From NCBI RefSeq assembly GCF_023100905.1, contig NZ_CP064686.1, forward strand, positions 6,200,001-6,264,000: a DNA stretch of 64,000 nucleotides. Direction: 5' to 3'. Source of the DNA: Bradyrhizobium sp. 4. Its GTDB lineage: Bacteria; Pseudomonadota; Alphaproteobacteria; Rhizobiales; Xanthobacteraceae. The notes below the pieces were generated by a model. That model was not told the DNA's origin. It worked only from the letters and a program-made list of their open reading frames with translations, and ran no database searches. The first letter of the stretch is position 1; every line of letters begins with the position of its first letter. Below, in pieces: positions 8,598 to 16,338 of the stretch. A program made the position numbers and the translations under genes.

Positions 8598-9896
8598 TCA
8601 GATCTTGGTCTGACGCTGTTTCACCGGCGCAGTCTCGGGCATGAGGCTCATCGCGACAAGTCCAACGATCGCCGCAAGCAGCAGGTACCAGGCCGGCGCC
8701 AGCGGATTGCCGGTGACGTGGAGGAGCCAGGTGACCACGAGCTGCGCCGTCCCGCCGAAGCTGGCGATCGCGACCGCGTAGACGGTCGCGAACACGCCGC
8801 CGCGGATGTTCTGGGGCAGCGCTTCGGTGAAGGTCGCGTAGAACGCAGTGAACGGCAGCGAGCCGATGACGGACAGAACACCGAAACCAACCAGGAGCGA
8901 CAACGCGCCGGGGGCATGGACGATCCAGAGGAAGGTCGGGTAGGTCAGCAGCAGCGTTGCGAGCTGCGGCCAGATCATCACCGGCTTGCGACCGAGACGA
9001 TCCGCCAGCCAGCCCCCGACCAGCGCGCCAACAAACTGGATGCCGTTGCTGACCAGCGACACGGTGAAAGCCAGGGTCGATGACACATGCAGCGTATTCT
9101 GCGCATAGGTCGTCATATATTGGGTGACGTAGGTCGAGATCGTGCCGCTTGCCAGGATCATCAACGCAAGTCCGATGATGCCAAGGTGCCGTCTCGCCTG
9201 CGAAAGATGACCGGTGTGCTCGACGGTGCCGGCACCGGCTTCGGCCTGCGGGATCGTCTCGGGCAGCGTCCGGCGCATCCAGAAGCCGAACGGCAGGCAC
9301 ACCGCCCCGATGAGAAACGCCACCCGCCAGCCATAGGCGTCGAGCATCTCCGGCGCCATCGTCCTGCTCAGGATGACGCCGACGAGCGCGCCCGCGGTCG
9401 CGGCGATCTCCTGGCTCGCCGGCTGCCAGGCCACCACCAGCGCGCGATGCTCGGGCGGAGCGATCTCGATCAGATAGGCGGTGGTCGGTCCAACCTCCCC
9501 GCCCAGAGCAAAGCCTTGCGCCATACGCGCCGCGATCACGATGACGGGCGCAGCAAGGCCGATCGTTTGATAGGACGGCGTGAGCGCGATAGTCAGGATC
9601 GATAGCCCCATGAGCGCAAAGCTCAGCAGCATGGCAGGCCGCCGGCCGATCCGGTCGGAATAGATCCCAAGCACGATTCCGCCGATCGGCCGCGTCACGA
9701 AGCCGGCGCCGAAAGTCGCCAGCGACAGCATCAGGCTGCCGTACTCGCTTCCCGTCGGGAAGAAGGTATGGCCGATCTGGATGGCGAAGAAGCTGTAGGT
9801 GATGAAGTCGTAGAATTCGAGCATGTTGCCGACGGTGGCGGCCAATGCTGCGCGCTTGACGCTGAACGGCTTCACTTGCTCGATCACGGACGACAC
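8598..9896 (-). CDS. MFS transporter, metabolite:H+ symporter (ProP/CitA-like) family
   Basis: A roughly 432-residue transporter with 12 predicted membrane segments. Segment 1 contains GNMLEFYDFITYSFFA, the signature of the metabolite:proton symporter group (citrate, alpha-ketoglutarate, proline/betaine carriers). The loop 2-3 motif reads GIYSDRIGRRPAM and the loop 8-9 repeat GGWLADRLGRKPVM. The frame extends to 9959, but the GTG at 9896 (protein SSVIEQVKPFSVKRAAL) gives a normal N-terminus; neither start has a clear ribosome-binding site. The substrate is likely a small organic acid (inference). Confidence 0.82.
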   Translation of the reverse strand: MSSVIEQVKPFSVKRAALAATVGNMLEFYDFITYSFFAIQIGHTFFPTGSEYGSLMLSLATFGAGFVTRPIGGIVLGIYSDRIGRRPAMLLSFALMGLSILTIALTPSYQTIGLAAPVIVIAARMAQGFALGGEVGPTTAYLIEIAPPEHRALVVAWQPASQEIAATAGALVGVILSRTMAPEMLDAYGWRVAFLIGAVCLPFGFWMRRTLPETIPQAEAGAGTVEHTGHLSQARRHLGIIGLALMILASGTISTYVTQYMTTYAQNTLHVSSTLAFTVSLVSNGIQFVGALVGGWLADRLGRKPVMIWPQLATLLLTYPTFLWIVHAPGALSLLVGFGVLSVIGSLPFTAFYATFTEALPQNIRGGVFATVYAVAIASFGGTAQLVVTWLLHVTGNPLAPAWYLLLAAIVGLVAMSLMPETAPVKQRQTKI

Positions 9897-10312
9897 TCTG
9901 GCATTCCCGGGCTCGATCCTATTTCGATTTGACCGCCTGGCCCCATTGCAACGCAACATCCATTAACCGCAAACGGTGGTTCGCTCGCGCCCCTTTCCGC
10001 CGGCCCGAGTTGCGGCCGATCCGCCTGCTCGCGCGATTCGAAGCGCATCACGCAATAAATGGGCTTTGCGGTGGTCGCAACGACACATCATGTTGCACGC
10101 ACATCCCACGCTATCGGAATTTGCGCGTACTCCGCGGTCATTTGACTGAAATTTTCAGAAGAGTTGAGCCGGGCGATTTACTCGAACTTTCTTCGCGACG
10201 CTCTAGTTCCACGACCGGAAGGTTCCACCTCTTTGGGGATCCTCCTTATCCGCCGCCCGGATTGCGCTACCAAAAGCTCAATTGAATTAAGATTTACCGA
10301 CCTGGAATTGAA
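9897..10312. other. 416-base intergenic region between divergent MFS and MarR genes
   Basis: No convincing gene. It is less GC-rich near its right end (10150-10312). It contains an ATGTTGCACGCACAT segment near 10088-10105, a TTGACT near 10142, and an AT-rich leader just before the MarR start. The promoters of both flanking genes must lie here, but I cannot fix them. Confidence 0.5.
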
Positions 10313-10891
10313 ATGAACTTGGCTCGCGAATCGATTGAACTGCTGGAACAGGTCGCCCGGATCCTGTGGTTCGAAGGCACCAAGCACGGCTTGCGTGACC
10401 GCGAGTGGATGGCGCTGCGTTTCCTTTCCCGCGCCAACCGGTTTTCCAGGACGCCGTCGGCGCTCGCGAGTTACGTCGGCACCACGCGTGGTACCGCCTC
10501 GTTCATCATCGGCGAGCTGGAGCGGCTCGGATATCTCGAGCGAAAGCGCTCGGCCCAGGACAAGCGGTCGGTGATGCTGAGCGTGACACAACAGGGCAAG
10601 AAGTTCCTGGTGCGCGACCCCGTCAACGTCCTCGTCGAGGCCATCGCCGTGCTCGAGGGCGAGGCGAAGGTCAGCTTCCGCGACGCGCTCCGCCACGTGC
10701 TGGATCAGTCGGACGCGGCCGAACAGCGGCACCATACCGACGTCTGCAAGCGATGCATCTTCCTCCGCGAAGATCGCACCACCACGGACAGCAGGACGAC
10801 GGCCGAGTTCAGCTGCCGCCTGTTTCGGGCGCCGATCGCGGAGGCGGAGGTCGATCTGCTATGCACCAGCTTCGAGCATCACCGCAAATAG
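10313..10891 (+). CDS. MarR-family regulator with C-terminal four-cysteine motif (copy 1)
   Basis: 192 residues. The first 100 form a MarR winged helix (LRDREWMALRFLSRANRFSR, then TPSALASYVGTTRGTASFII as the recognition region, then a wing with KRSVMLSV). A linker leads to a cysteine-bearing tail: C145-x2-C148, C168 and C184, in the contexts DVCKRC, AEFSCRLFRAP and DLLCTSFE. The same CX2C-X19/20-C-X15-C spacing recurs in a paralogue at 48313-48948, at the other end of the flagellar island. This could bind zinc or an iron-sulfur cluster (inference). The ribosome-binding site is weak. The gene ends 13 bases before the convergent membrane-protein gene. Confidence 0.85.
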   Translation: MNLARESIELLEQVARILWFEGTKHGLRDREWMALRFLSRANRFSRTPSALASYVGTTRGTASFIIGELERLGYLERKRSAQDKRSVMLSVTQQGKKFLVRDPVNVLVEAIAVLEGEAKVSFRDALRHVLDQSDAAEQRHHTDVCKRCIFLREDRTTTDSRTTAEFSCRLFRAPIAEAEVDLLCTSFEHHRK

Positions 10892-10904
10892 AAGTGGCCC
10901 TCGA

Positions 10905-11909
10905 TCAGGGCGTGGCCTTGCGTGACGAATAGATGACGCCCCCGCTGGACTCGACCACCAGACGTCCGTTCTCGTTTTTGATCTCCTCGATACGGCCAAG
11001 GCCGGGCACCTGCTGTCCCAACACCGCCTCGACGACGCCGTTCGGGCCTTGCAGGATCGCAATCCCCTCATAGGCCTGGCGGACCGACCAGCCCTTGACC
11101 GTCTTGCGCAGCGCCGAGATGCGCTCGGACGGTGCTACCGATCCCGTGATCTCGGGCGTAGCGGCCGAGGCCATCATTGGCATTGGCTGTGTGGCGACGG
11201 GCGCCGGAGCCTGGGCCTGCACCTGGGCAAGCTTGTCGAGCTTCACCGTAGAGGACGAGCTCACCCGTTCGATGCGATCCAGATTTTCGCCAAACCGGCC
11301 AAAACGGTCATTGGTCGCCTTGCTCGATTGATCGACCGCGGTGCGCAGGCCGTCGAGATTGTCGGACACGCCCGACACCTGCCTGCGCAGTTGCGCCACC
11401 GTCTCGCGCAGGTTCCTGATCTCAGTATTGGCCGCGACGTTGCTCTGGGCGGGCTGCGTGGTGAGATAGGCGATTACGCCGGTGCAGGCACAGACGACCA
11501 GGATCGCAGCAACCGCCAATGTCGCGAGCGGCACGACCCATGTCGGGCGCGGCGGCAGCGGTTTGGCCACGATCACGGCCGGCTTGATCACGATGGGCGT
11601 AGGCTTGGAGATTGCCATCTTGTCGAGGCGCGCCTTGGCGCGAATACGCTTCAGACCCTCGAGCGCCTCTTTCGCCAGAGTTTCATCGTTCGCTGCTGCC
11701 GACGCGGGCTTGGTGCTCGCAGCGGGCTTGGTATTCGCGGCAGGCTTGGTATTTGCAGTGGGCTTGGTATTTGCAAAAGACTGGGTATTTGCAAAAGGCT
11801 TGGCCGTCGGCGCCACATTGTCTCTGGCATCGCGCGTCTCCGCAGCCGGTTTCGCCGCTGCGGAAACATCGGCGGTCGCGTTGGGACGAGCTTGTCCATC
11901 GGACAACAT
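10905..11909 (-). CDS. membrane-anchored protein with repeat-rich N-terminus, function unknown
   Basis: 334 residues from the ATG at 11909, which has GGAG nine bases upstream; an ATG at 11951 is also in frame. Residues 1-70 are low-complexity and carry repeated ANTKPx units. A basic stretch and Pro/Val/Lys-rich segment follow. One strong membrane helix lies at about 122-147, then a heptad-like segment (about 155-215). A compact C-terminal domain (GWSVRQAYEGIAIL to GGVIYSSR) follows, which I recognise only as common in rhizobial envelope proteins. The topology suggests a cytoplasmic N-terminus and periplasmic C-terminus. It lies at the edge of the flagellar island, but nothing in the sequence proves a motility role. 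Confidence 0.65.
   Translation of the reverse strand: MLSDGQARPNATADVSAAAKPAAETRDARDNVAPTAKPFANTQSFANTKPTANTKPAANTKPAASTKPASAAANDETLAKEALEGLKRIRAKARLDKMAISKPTPIVIKPAVIVAKPLPPRPTWVVPLATLAVAAILVVCACTGVIAYLTTQPAQSNVAANTEIRNLRETVAQLRRQVSGVSDNLDGLRTAVDQSSKATNDRFGRFGENLDRIERVSSSSTVKLDKLAQVQAQAPAPVATQPMPMMASAATPEITGSVAPSERISALRKTVKGWSVRQAYEGIAILQGPNGVVEAVLGQQVPGLGRIEEIKNENGRLVVESSGGVIYSSRKATP
11707..11796. repeat. five 18-base tandem repeats inside a coding region
   Basis: Five in-frame copies of an 18-base unit (GGCTTGGTATTTGCAnnn on the plus strand) start at 11707, 11725, 11743, 11761 and 11779. A partial sixth follows. They encode the ANTKPx hexapeptides of the membrane protein on the minus strand. 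The array is a candidate for length variation between strains. Confidence 0.9.
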
Positions 11910-12728
11910 GCGAGAATGCTCCGTTCGGTTCGATCTGTCGAACGGTGACATTATTTGCCGAAGCTTGCCTGAAACGTACGTATCGAAAACTTTTCATCAC
12001 GCGCGATGCGACGTCACATGAGTCAAACGCGTCACGCACGTGGCGAGAGTGCGACTCGAAAGACACACCCTCGCCAAGATTTCGCCAAGCTGGAGTCGCC
12101 TCGCCATACATGAGTCGAATTGTCGCATGTGGGCAGACGATGACGAGAGTCAATCCCGGGTTGAAAACCCACCGATGTGCGTTAAGCGCAGCACCACCCA
12201 AAATGTCTGTAATCATACGGGGATGCGGAACTTTAGAACCGCCAGGGTGCAAAACTAGTTCGAATTCCAAATCAACTGATGCGATTGAATATACAAAGAA
12301 ACAACTCGAACCAAACAAACAGCATCAAGCACGTGTAGCAAACGCTTAGTTGCGCACGCTTGATCGGAAATCGGCAATTGTTACGGTCCTACTCAAGTGA
12401 TTCTCGCCAGTTGGCGAGGGGATTGACACAGTACAGTAGCGTTCGGATGCAATGAGCAACTTGGCGCAACTGTTCTAGGTCGCTTTCTCAATCCGCTCCG
12501 CGAGGTGATCCGCAAGACACCCGCCGAGCCTCACGCAGTAAGCGTTCAGTATCGAGTCGAAGTAGCAGGCCTGCGAGACGCAGGCACTGAATGCGTAGGG
12601 CTGCCCGCGAATATCGAAACCATAATAAGGGTTCGCGGGATGGAATATCGTCAAACAGCACAGTTGCCGAGCCGGGCATCACAACAAACAACCGGCCGAA
12701 ACAAGTGCGAAACAGGGGCGAAAAACTG
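11910..12728. other. 819-base intergenic region upstream of ftcR, with hairpin-forming leader
   Basis: No convincing gene. It is more AT-rich than its surroundings, especially 12230-12360. A TTGACA at 12423-12428 could be a -35 box, though the matching -10 is poor. At 12565-12585 a self-complementary GCAGGCCTGC overlaps a GCCTGCG/CGCAGGC hairpin, so two alternative structures could form in a long leader of ftcR. An ACATGAGTC motif occurs twice, near 12015 and 12108. Confidence 0.5.
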
Positions 12729-13499
12729 ATGTATATTATCGTTGATGATCGCGAGAGCGTCACGAACAGCTATGTCGGAGGGCTCGTTCGCGAAGGTGTA
12801 TCGTCGATCGGCTTCTCCTCCGGAGAATTCTGGGACTGGCTGCAATCTGCGAGTGAATCGGATCTGGCCGCGGTGGACGCCTTCCTCCTCGGGGATTGCG
12901 ACACCCGCGGAAGCCTGCCGCGGGCGATGCGCAAGCGCTCCTCGGCCCCTATCATCGCCATGAGCGGCCAGAAGATGCTCAAGAACACGCTGGAGCTCTT
13001 CGAGTCGGGCGTCGATGACGTCGTCCACGTGCCGATTCACCTCCGCGAGATCCTCGCCCGAACGGCCGCGATTGCGCGCCGCCGGGTCGGGGAACTGCCG
13101 AGGCCCTGCGAGACCAGGATCCAGGTCTTCTTCAACGGACGTGACCCCGAGATCGCTGGCCACGCCCTCACCCTGCCCCGCCGCGAACTGCGCATTCTCG
13201 AATATATGGTCAGCAACCACGGCAAGTGGGTCACCAAGACGCAGATCTTCAACGCGGTCTATGGCATCTTCGAAGCGACATTCGACGAGAGCGTGATCGA
13301 GAGCCACGTCAGCAAACTGCGCAAGAAACTCCGCGACCGCCTCGGCCTCGATGCAATCGTGGCCCGGCGTTACGTCGGATACCGCCTCGACATCCCGGCC
13401 GGCGAGACCATCGACGTGCCGATGCAGGAGCTCGACGAAGTCGGCATCCTGCTGAACAGGGCGCATACCGCCCCAGTGGCGTATCCGGCCGGAAACTGA
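12729..13499 (+). CDS. ftcR: OmpR-type flagellar master regulator, FtcR/Rem/LafR-like
   Basis: 256 residues with an N-terminal receiver domain (1-115) and a C-terminal winged helix (about 145-235; PRRELRILEYMVSNHGKWVTKTQIFNAVYGIFE, ESHVSKLRKKLR). The combination of VDDRESV, SDLAAVDAFLLG and TQIFNAVYGIF matches FtcR of Brucella, Rem of Sinorhizobium and LafR, the master regulator of lateral flagella in Bradyrhizobium. D50 aligns with the phospho-acceptor, but the conserved switch lysine before Pro is replaced by V101 (HVPI instead of xKPF), so activation may not follow the classical scheme. No histidine kinase is adjacent. The start is the ATG at 12729, with AGGGGCG upstream. A perfect terminator follows. 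Confidence 0.9.
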   Translation: MYIIVDDRESVTNSYVGGLVREGVSSIGFSSGEFWDWLQSASESDLAAVDAFLLGDCDTRGSLPRAMRKRSSAPIIAMSGQKMLKNTLELFESGVDDVVHVPIHLREILARTAAIARRRVGELPRPCETRIQVFFNGRDPEIAGHALTLPRRELRILEYMVSNHGKWVTKTQIFNAVYGIFEATFDESVIESHVSKLRKKLRDRLGLDAIVARRYVGYRLDIPAGETIDVPMQELDEVGILLNRAHTAPVAYPAGN

Positions 13500-13526
13500 T
13501 CGGCAGGGCGCTGCCACGAAACCGAC

Positions 13527-13561
13527 AACGGCCTCTGCGAACCACCTTCGCAGAGGCCGTT
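13527..13561 (+). terminator. intrinsic terminator after ftcR
   Basis: A perfect 15-bp stem (AACGGCCTCTGCGAA with its complement) and a five-base loop lie 28 bases after the ftcR stop, followed by GTAGTTT. It may also limit read-through from the minus-strand flagellar operon that converges here. Confidence 0.88.
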
Positions 13562-13670
13562 GTAGTTTCTGACGTCAACGGCGAATAGAGCGCGGCAGTA
13601 CCGGCGCTGCGGCTCGCGTGTAAGTATATTCTAGAGGCTCGCTTCTGATTAAATCAGAACCGGTAATGCC

Positions 13671-14129
13671 CTAGGGCTTCTGCTGGAATTCTTCCTTCGA
13701 CACGTAATTGAAGTCCTCGACAAGGACGTCCTGGACGACTTCGGCCTGCATTCGCTCGTTGACACGCTGCTTGATGGCCGTCGTGAGGATGGAGAGGTCG
13801 TAACGGGCGAGCTTTCTGAAATCGAGGCGGTCGTCGGCATAGATCCTGCGGAAGGCTTCATCGACGACGAACGGCTCGGGCGGAACGTTGAGCTGGTGCA
13901 TGGTCCGCGCCTCTACGGTATAGACGAAGCGCGCGACGATGTAGCCCTGCACGTTGCCACTCTCGACCATCGGCACGCTCAGCGCCCGCGTCTTCTGGTA
14001 CTGCAGCCCGTCAAGATATTCGTCCTTTGCCGGCAGCAGGCTGCCATTTTCCTTCCAATAGGCCACGGCATAGCTCGTTCCCGCGGTGAGGATGCATACC
14101 CAGAGCCCGGCCAGCACGAGTCTGATCAT
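13671..14129 (-). CDS. membrane-anchored flagellar-operon protein, function unknown (FliL-like layout)
   Basis: 152 residues: one N-terminal membrane helix (about 3-24), then a periplasmic domain of alternating strands and helices (GYIVARFVYTVEARTM, DFRKLARYDLSILTTAIKQRVNERM, VVQDVLVEDFNYVSKEEF). The size, single anchor and a late strand after a long helix resemble FliL, but this island has a separate fliL at 34045. I therefore leave it unnamed. Its start overlaps the stop of the FlgN-like gene by four bases, which ties it to the flagellar operon as its last gene. Homologues likely exist only in related alphaproteobacteria (inference). Confidence 0.75.
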   Translation of the reverse strand: MIRLVLAGLWVCILTAGTSYAVAYWKENGSLLPAKDEYLDGLQYQKTRALSVPMVESGNVQGYIVARFVYTVEARTMHQLNVPPEPFVVDEAFRRIYADDRLDFRKLARYDLSILTTAIKQRVNERMQAEVVQDVLVEDFNYVSKEEFQQKP

Positions 14130-14638
14130 TTTCCGTCCTGTGCTGCGCGACCGGTATAGGTGCCGTCCGACTCGGCGTCCTTGATGGCCTTGACGATGAT
14201 GGTCGCAACCTCGCGCACCGCATCGTAATGCATTTCGAGGATGGAACGGTTTCGCTCGAGCTTCTCGCGCAGCCGCTGGACCTCCTCGGTGATCTCGAGC
14301 TCGCCGCCGAGGTGCATTCGTGCCCGCATCAGGCGGACGAATTCCAGCATGCTCCGGCTCTTCCGGGCGCTGAACTCGTCGAAGTCGATCTTCTTGCCCG
14401 TCGCGAGCGCAGCCGTCTCCTCTTCGACGATGCCTTCGAGCCGGCGGATCGCAGCCAACAGGCCGCGCACCTCGTCCGATCTCGCCGCCTCCGCACCGTC
14501 GTTCGCCACCTCGCCACCGACATTCGGCAGCAGCACGGGCAACAGGGCATCCCCCGAAATGGCCGCCGTCGTCATCGCCTCGGTGTCCACGGCCGGCTGC
14601 TCCATCACCATGGCCGCCGCGCCTTCTTGTGCCTGCAT
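14126..14638 (-). CDS. FlgN-like flagellar export chaperone candidate
   Basis: 170 residues from the ATG at 14638, preceded by AGGGTGA. The first 55 residues are disordered and Ala/Pro-rich. Residues 56-160 are almost all helical and amphipathic (EVRGLLAAIRRLEGIVEEET, KKIDFDEFSARKSRSMLEF, EEVQRLREKLERNRSILEMH). This is the pattern of FlgN, the chaperone of the hook-associated proteins FlgK and FlgL, both encoded in this operon. Sequence similarity to classical FlgN is weak, so the call rests on layout and context. Confidence 0.7.
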   Translation of the reverse strand: MQAQEGAAAMVMEQPAVDTEAMTTAAISGDALLPVLLPNVGGEVANDGAEAARSDEVRGLLAAIRRLEGIVEEETAALATGKKIDFDEFSARKSRSMLEFVRLMRARMHLGGELEITEEVQRLREKLERNRSILEMHYDAVREVATIIVKAIKDAESDGTYTGRAAQDGK

Positions 14639-14677
14639 AGGAAATTCACCCTTCAACTTCTGTCACCCATTCCCGAA

Positions 14678-15163
14678 TCATCCGGCCTTGCCCGTAGCGT
14701 CCGGTCCCGCCGGATGCGCGGCAGCAAACTGCTTGGCAATGCCAATGCCCTTGCCCTTTGCCAACTGCGCACCAAGTTGCTCCGCCAGCATCGACTTCCA
14801 GACGCCGCCCGCCGTGCCCTTCCCGAAGACCTCCTCGGACTCCTTCGGCAGCATCGTCTCGACGAAGGTCTGGAGGATGAAGGCCTCGAACTTGCGGTAC
14901 ACCTCGCCGGATGCCGGCGCCTTGATCACCTGCACCGGCGCCCCGTTCACCGCGCCCGACTGCGGTTCCGAAACCTTCGTCGCGGATTGATCGGCAGCTG
15001 CCGTCTTGGCCTTCGCCTTGCCGACCTCCGCGTCCATCGTGGCGGCGAAATCCGCGTCCGATGATTTCAACGCGTCGAGCTTCGCGGTGGCCGCGCGCTG
15101 CGTCACGGGATCGGCAGCATCGAGGACGTCGAGAACGAGGTCGGGTGTCGCTGTCACGATCAT
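14678..15163 (-). CDS. flgJ: rod-binding protein, FlgJ N-terminal domain only
   Basis: 161 residues from the ATG at 15163, which overlaps the stop of the preceding gene by four bases. The frame is open further upstream, but that is a shadow of the neighbour. After a flexible N-terminus (to about 85), residues 88-146 form the rod-binding domain (YRKFEAFILQTFVETMLP, FGKGTAGGVWKSMLAEQLG). FlgJ of enterobacteria has a muramidase domain after this; here it is absent, as in many alphaproteobacteria. A separate lytic transglycosylase in the same operon (23913-24494) could supply that activity. Confidence 0.85.
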   Translation of the reverse strand: MIVTATPDLVLDVLDAADPVTQRAATAKLDALKSSDADFAATMDAEVGKAKAKTAAADQSATKVSEPQSGAVNGAPVQVIKAPASGEVYRKFEAFILQTFVETMLPKESEEVFGKGTAGGVWKSMLAEQLGAQLAKGKGIGIAKQFAAAHPAGPDATGKAG

Positions 15164-15579
15164 GTCTTGGTCCGATTGGCTTGCCGTGGCGTCCACTCGC
15201 GCACGGTGAGGCTTGTTCCCGTCATTTCCTCGAGCGATCGCTTCTCGGCGTCGCGAAGCTTGTCCGCGAGCGCCGCCTTCGCGACCTGCTCGAACTGCTT
15301 CACACGGCGGCTCTCCGCGCGAACCTGGTCGAGCTGCTGCGAGGCCTGCGCCTGAACCGCGCGCGCGCCGACGCTGGTTCTGGTCAGACGCCGCGCGACC
15401 GATTCGCTCGATGATCCCGCTGGCGGCTTGCCCTCGTTGAGAGTTCCCACCAGCCATTCCTGTTCATCCTGCAAGCTGCGCTCCTGCTGCCGCAGATGCG
15501 CGAGCTGCCACTCTGACAGCCGGAGCTGGAGCTTCACGAGCGAGACCATCCGGCCGAGCTTGTCCGCGCGCGACGTCAT
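15160..15579 (-). CDS. FliJ-like coiled-coil protein
   Basis: 139 residues, nearly all heptad-rich helix, interrupted by a Gly/Pro/Ser loop at about 50-60 (EGKPPAGSSSES). The length, helical hairpin and position beside fliR-flhA match FliJ, the stalk protein of the export ATPase that engages FlhA. FliJ proteins have little sequence identity across groups, so the assignment depends on architecture and location. It starts six bases after the fliR stop and overlaps the rod-binding gene downstream. Confidence 0.7.
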   Translation of the reverse strand: MTSRADKLGRMVSLVKLQLRLSEWQLAHLRQQERSLQDEQEWLVGTLNEGKPPAGSSSESVARRLTRTSVGARAVQAQASQQLDQVRAESRRVKQFEQVAKAALADKLRDAEKRSLEEMTGTSLTVREWTPRQANRTKT

Positions 15580-15585
15580 GGCCGA

Positions 15586-16338
15586 TCACTCCGCCAGCCA
15601 CGAGGAGACGCCAAGCATGAATTGCGTCAAGAGCTCGTCGCTGGTGAGGTAGAGCAGCAGGAAGCCACCGAACAGCACGAACGGTACCGAGATGAAATAG
15701 ACCGGAATCGCCGGCGTCAGCTTGTTGATCAGGCCGACCGCCAGGTTGACGACGACCGAATAGACGATGAAAGGGCTGGCGATCCGCAGCGTCAGCACGA
15801 ATGCCTCCGACAGCCTTCCGACGAGCTGGTCGAGCGGCATGCTGCCGCCGAGCCGGTCGCCGGGATGCCAGACGTCGTAGGAGTTCATCAGGCCGCGCAG
15901 GACCTGCCAGTGCTGGTCGGTCATGAAGAACAGCGTGGTGACGGACGTCATGATCAGCGGCACCAGGGCCGGCGCCGGATCGGTGTCGCCGACCGGCGTC
16001 CCCGGGATGTTGCTCAACCCGATTGCGCTGGCCATCACGGTGGCCATGGTCTGGAGTGCGAGAAAGAACACGCGACCGCCGAGCCCGATGACGCTGCCGA
16101 CCACGAGCTCGGAACAGATCAGCAGCACGAGGGTCAGCGGCGCCGCGTTGTCCGTAAGTGGTTTCAGGACGGCGATCAGGATCGGCGTCAGCGCAAACGT
16201 CGTGACGAGCGCGACGAACAAGCGGACTTGGGCCGGAACGTTGACGCTGGAATAGCCGGGCACCAGCATCAGGCAGGCACCGATGCGGCAGAACACGATG
16301 AACGTCACCAGCACGCTATCGGTGAGGCCGCTGATCAC
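15586..16338 (-). CDS. fliR: flagellar export gate protein FliR
   Basis: 250 residues with about six membrane segments (VLVTFIVFCRIGACLMLVPG at the N-terminus, then FALTPILIAVL, LVLLICSELVVGSVIGLGGR and more). With FliP and FliQ it forms the entry pore of the flagellar type III secretion system in the inner membrane. The GTG start at 16338 overlaps the flhA stop (GTGA) and has CGGAG nine bases upstream, inside flhA. The open frame beyond is only the flhA shadow. Length matches the family (about 255). Confidence 0.92.
   Translation of the reverse strand: MISGLTDSVLVTFIVFCRIGACLMLVPGYSSVNVPAQVRLFVALVTTFALTPILIAVLKPLTDNAAPLTLVLLICSELVVGSVIGLGGRVFFLALQTMATVMASAIGLSNIPGTPVGDTDPAPALVPLIMTSVTTLFFMTDQHWQVLRGLMNSYDVWHPGDRLGGSMPLDQLVGRLSEAFVLTLRIASPFIVYSVVVNLAVGLINKLTPAIPVYFISVPFVLFGGFLLLYLTSDELLTQFMLGVSSWLAE

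Noticed and set aside
12423..12452. Sigma-70 promoter candidate with TTGACA upstream of ftcR
   Set aside because: The -35 is perfect but the hexamer 17 bases later (GATGCA) is a poor -10, so I do not list it as a promoter feature.
15163..15457. N-terminal extension of the rod-binding protein
   Set aside because: The extension is the shadow of the FliJ-like gene. The ATG at 15163 overlapping that gene's stop by four bases is the natural coupled start.
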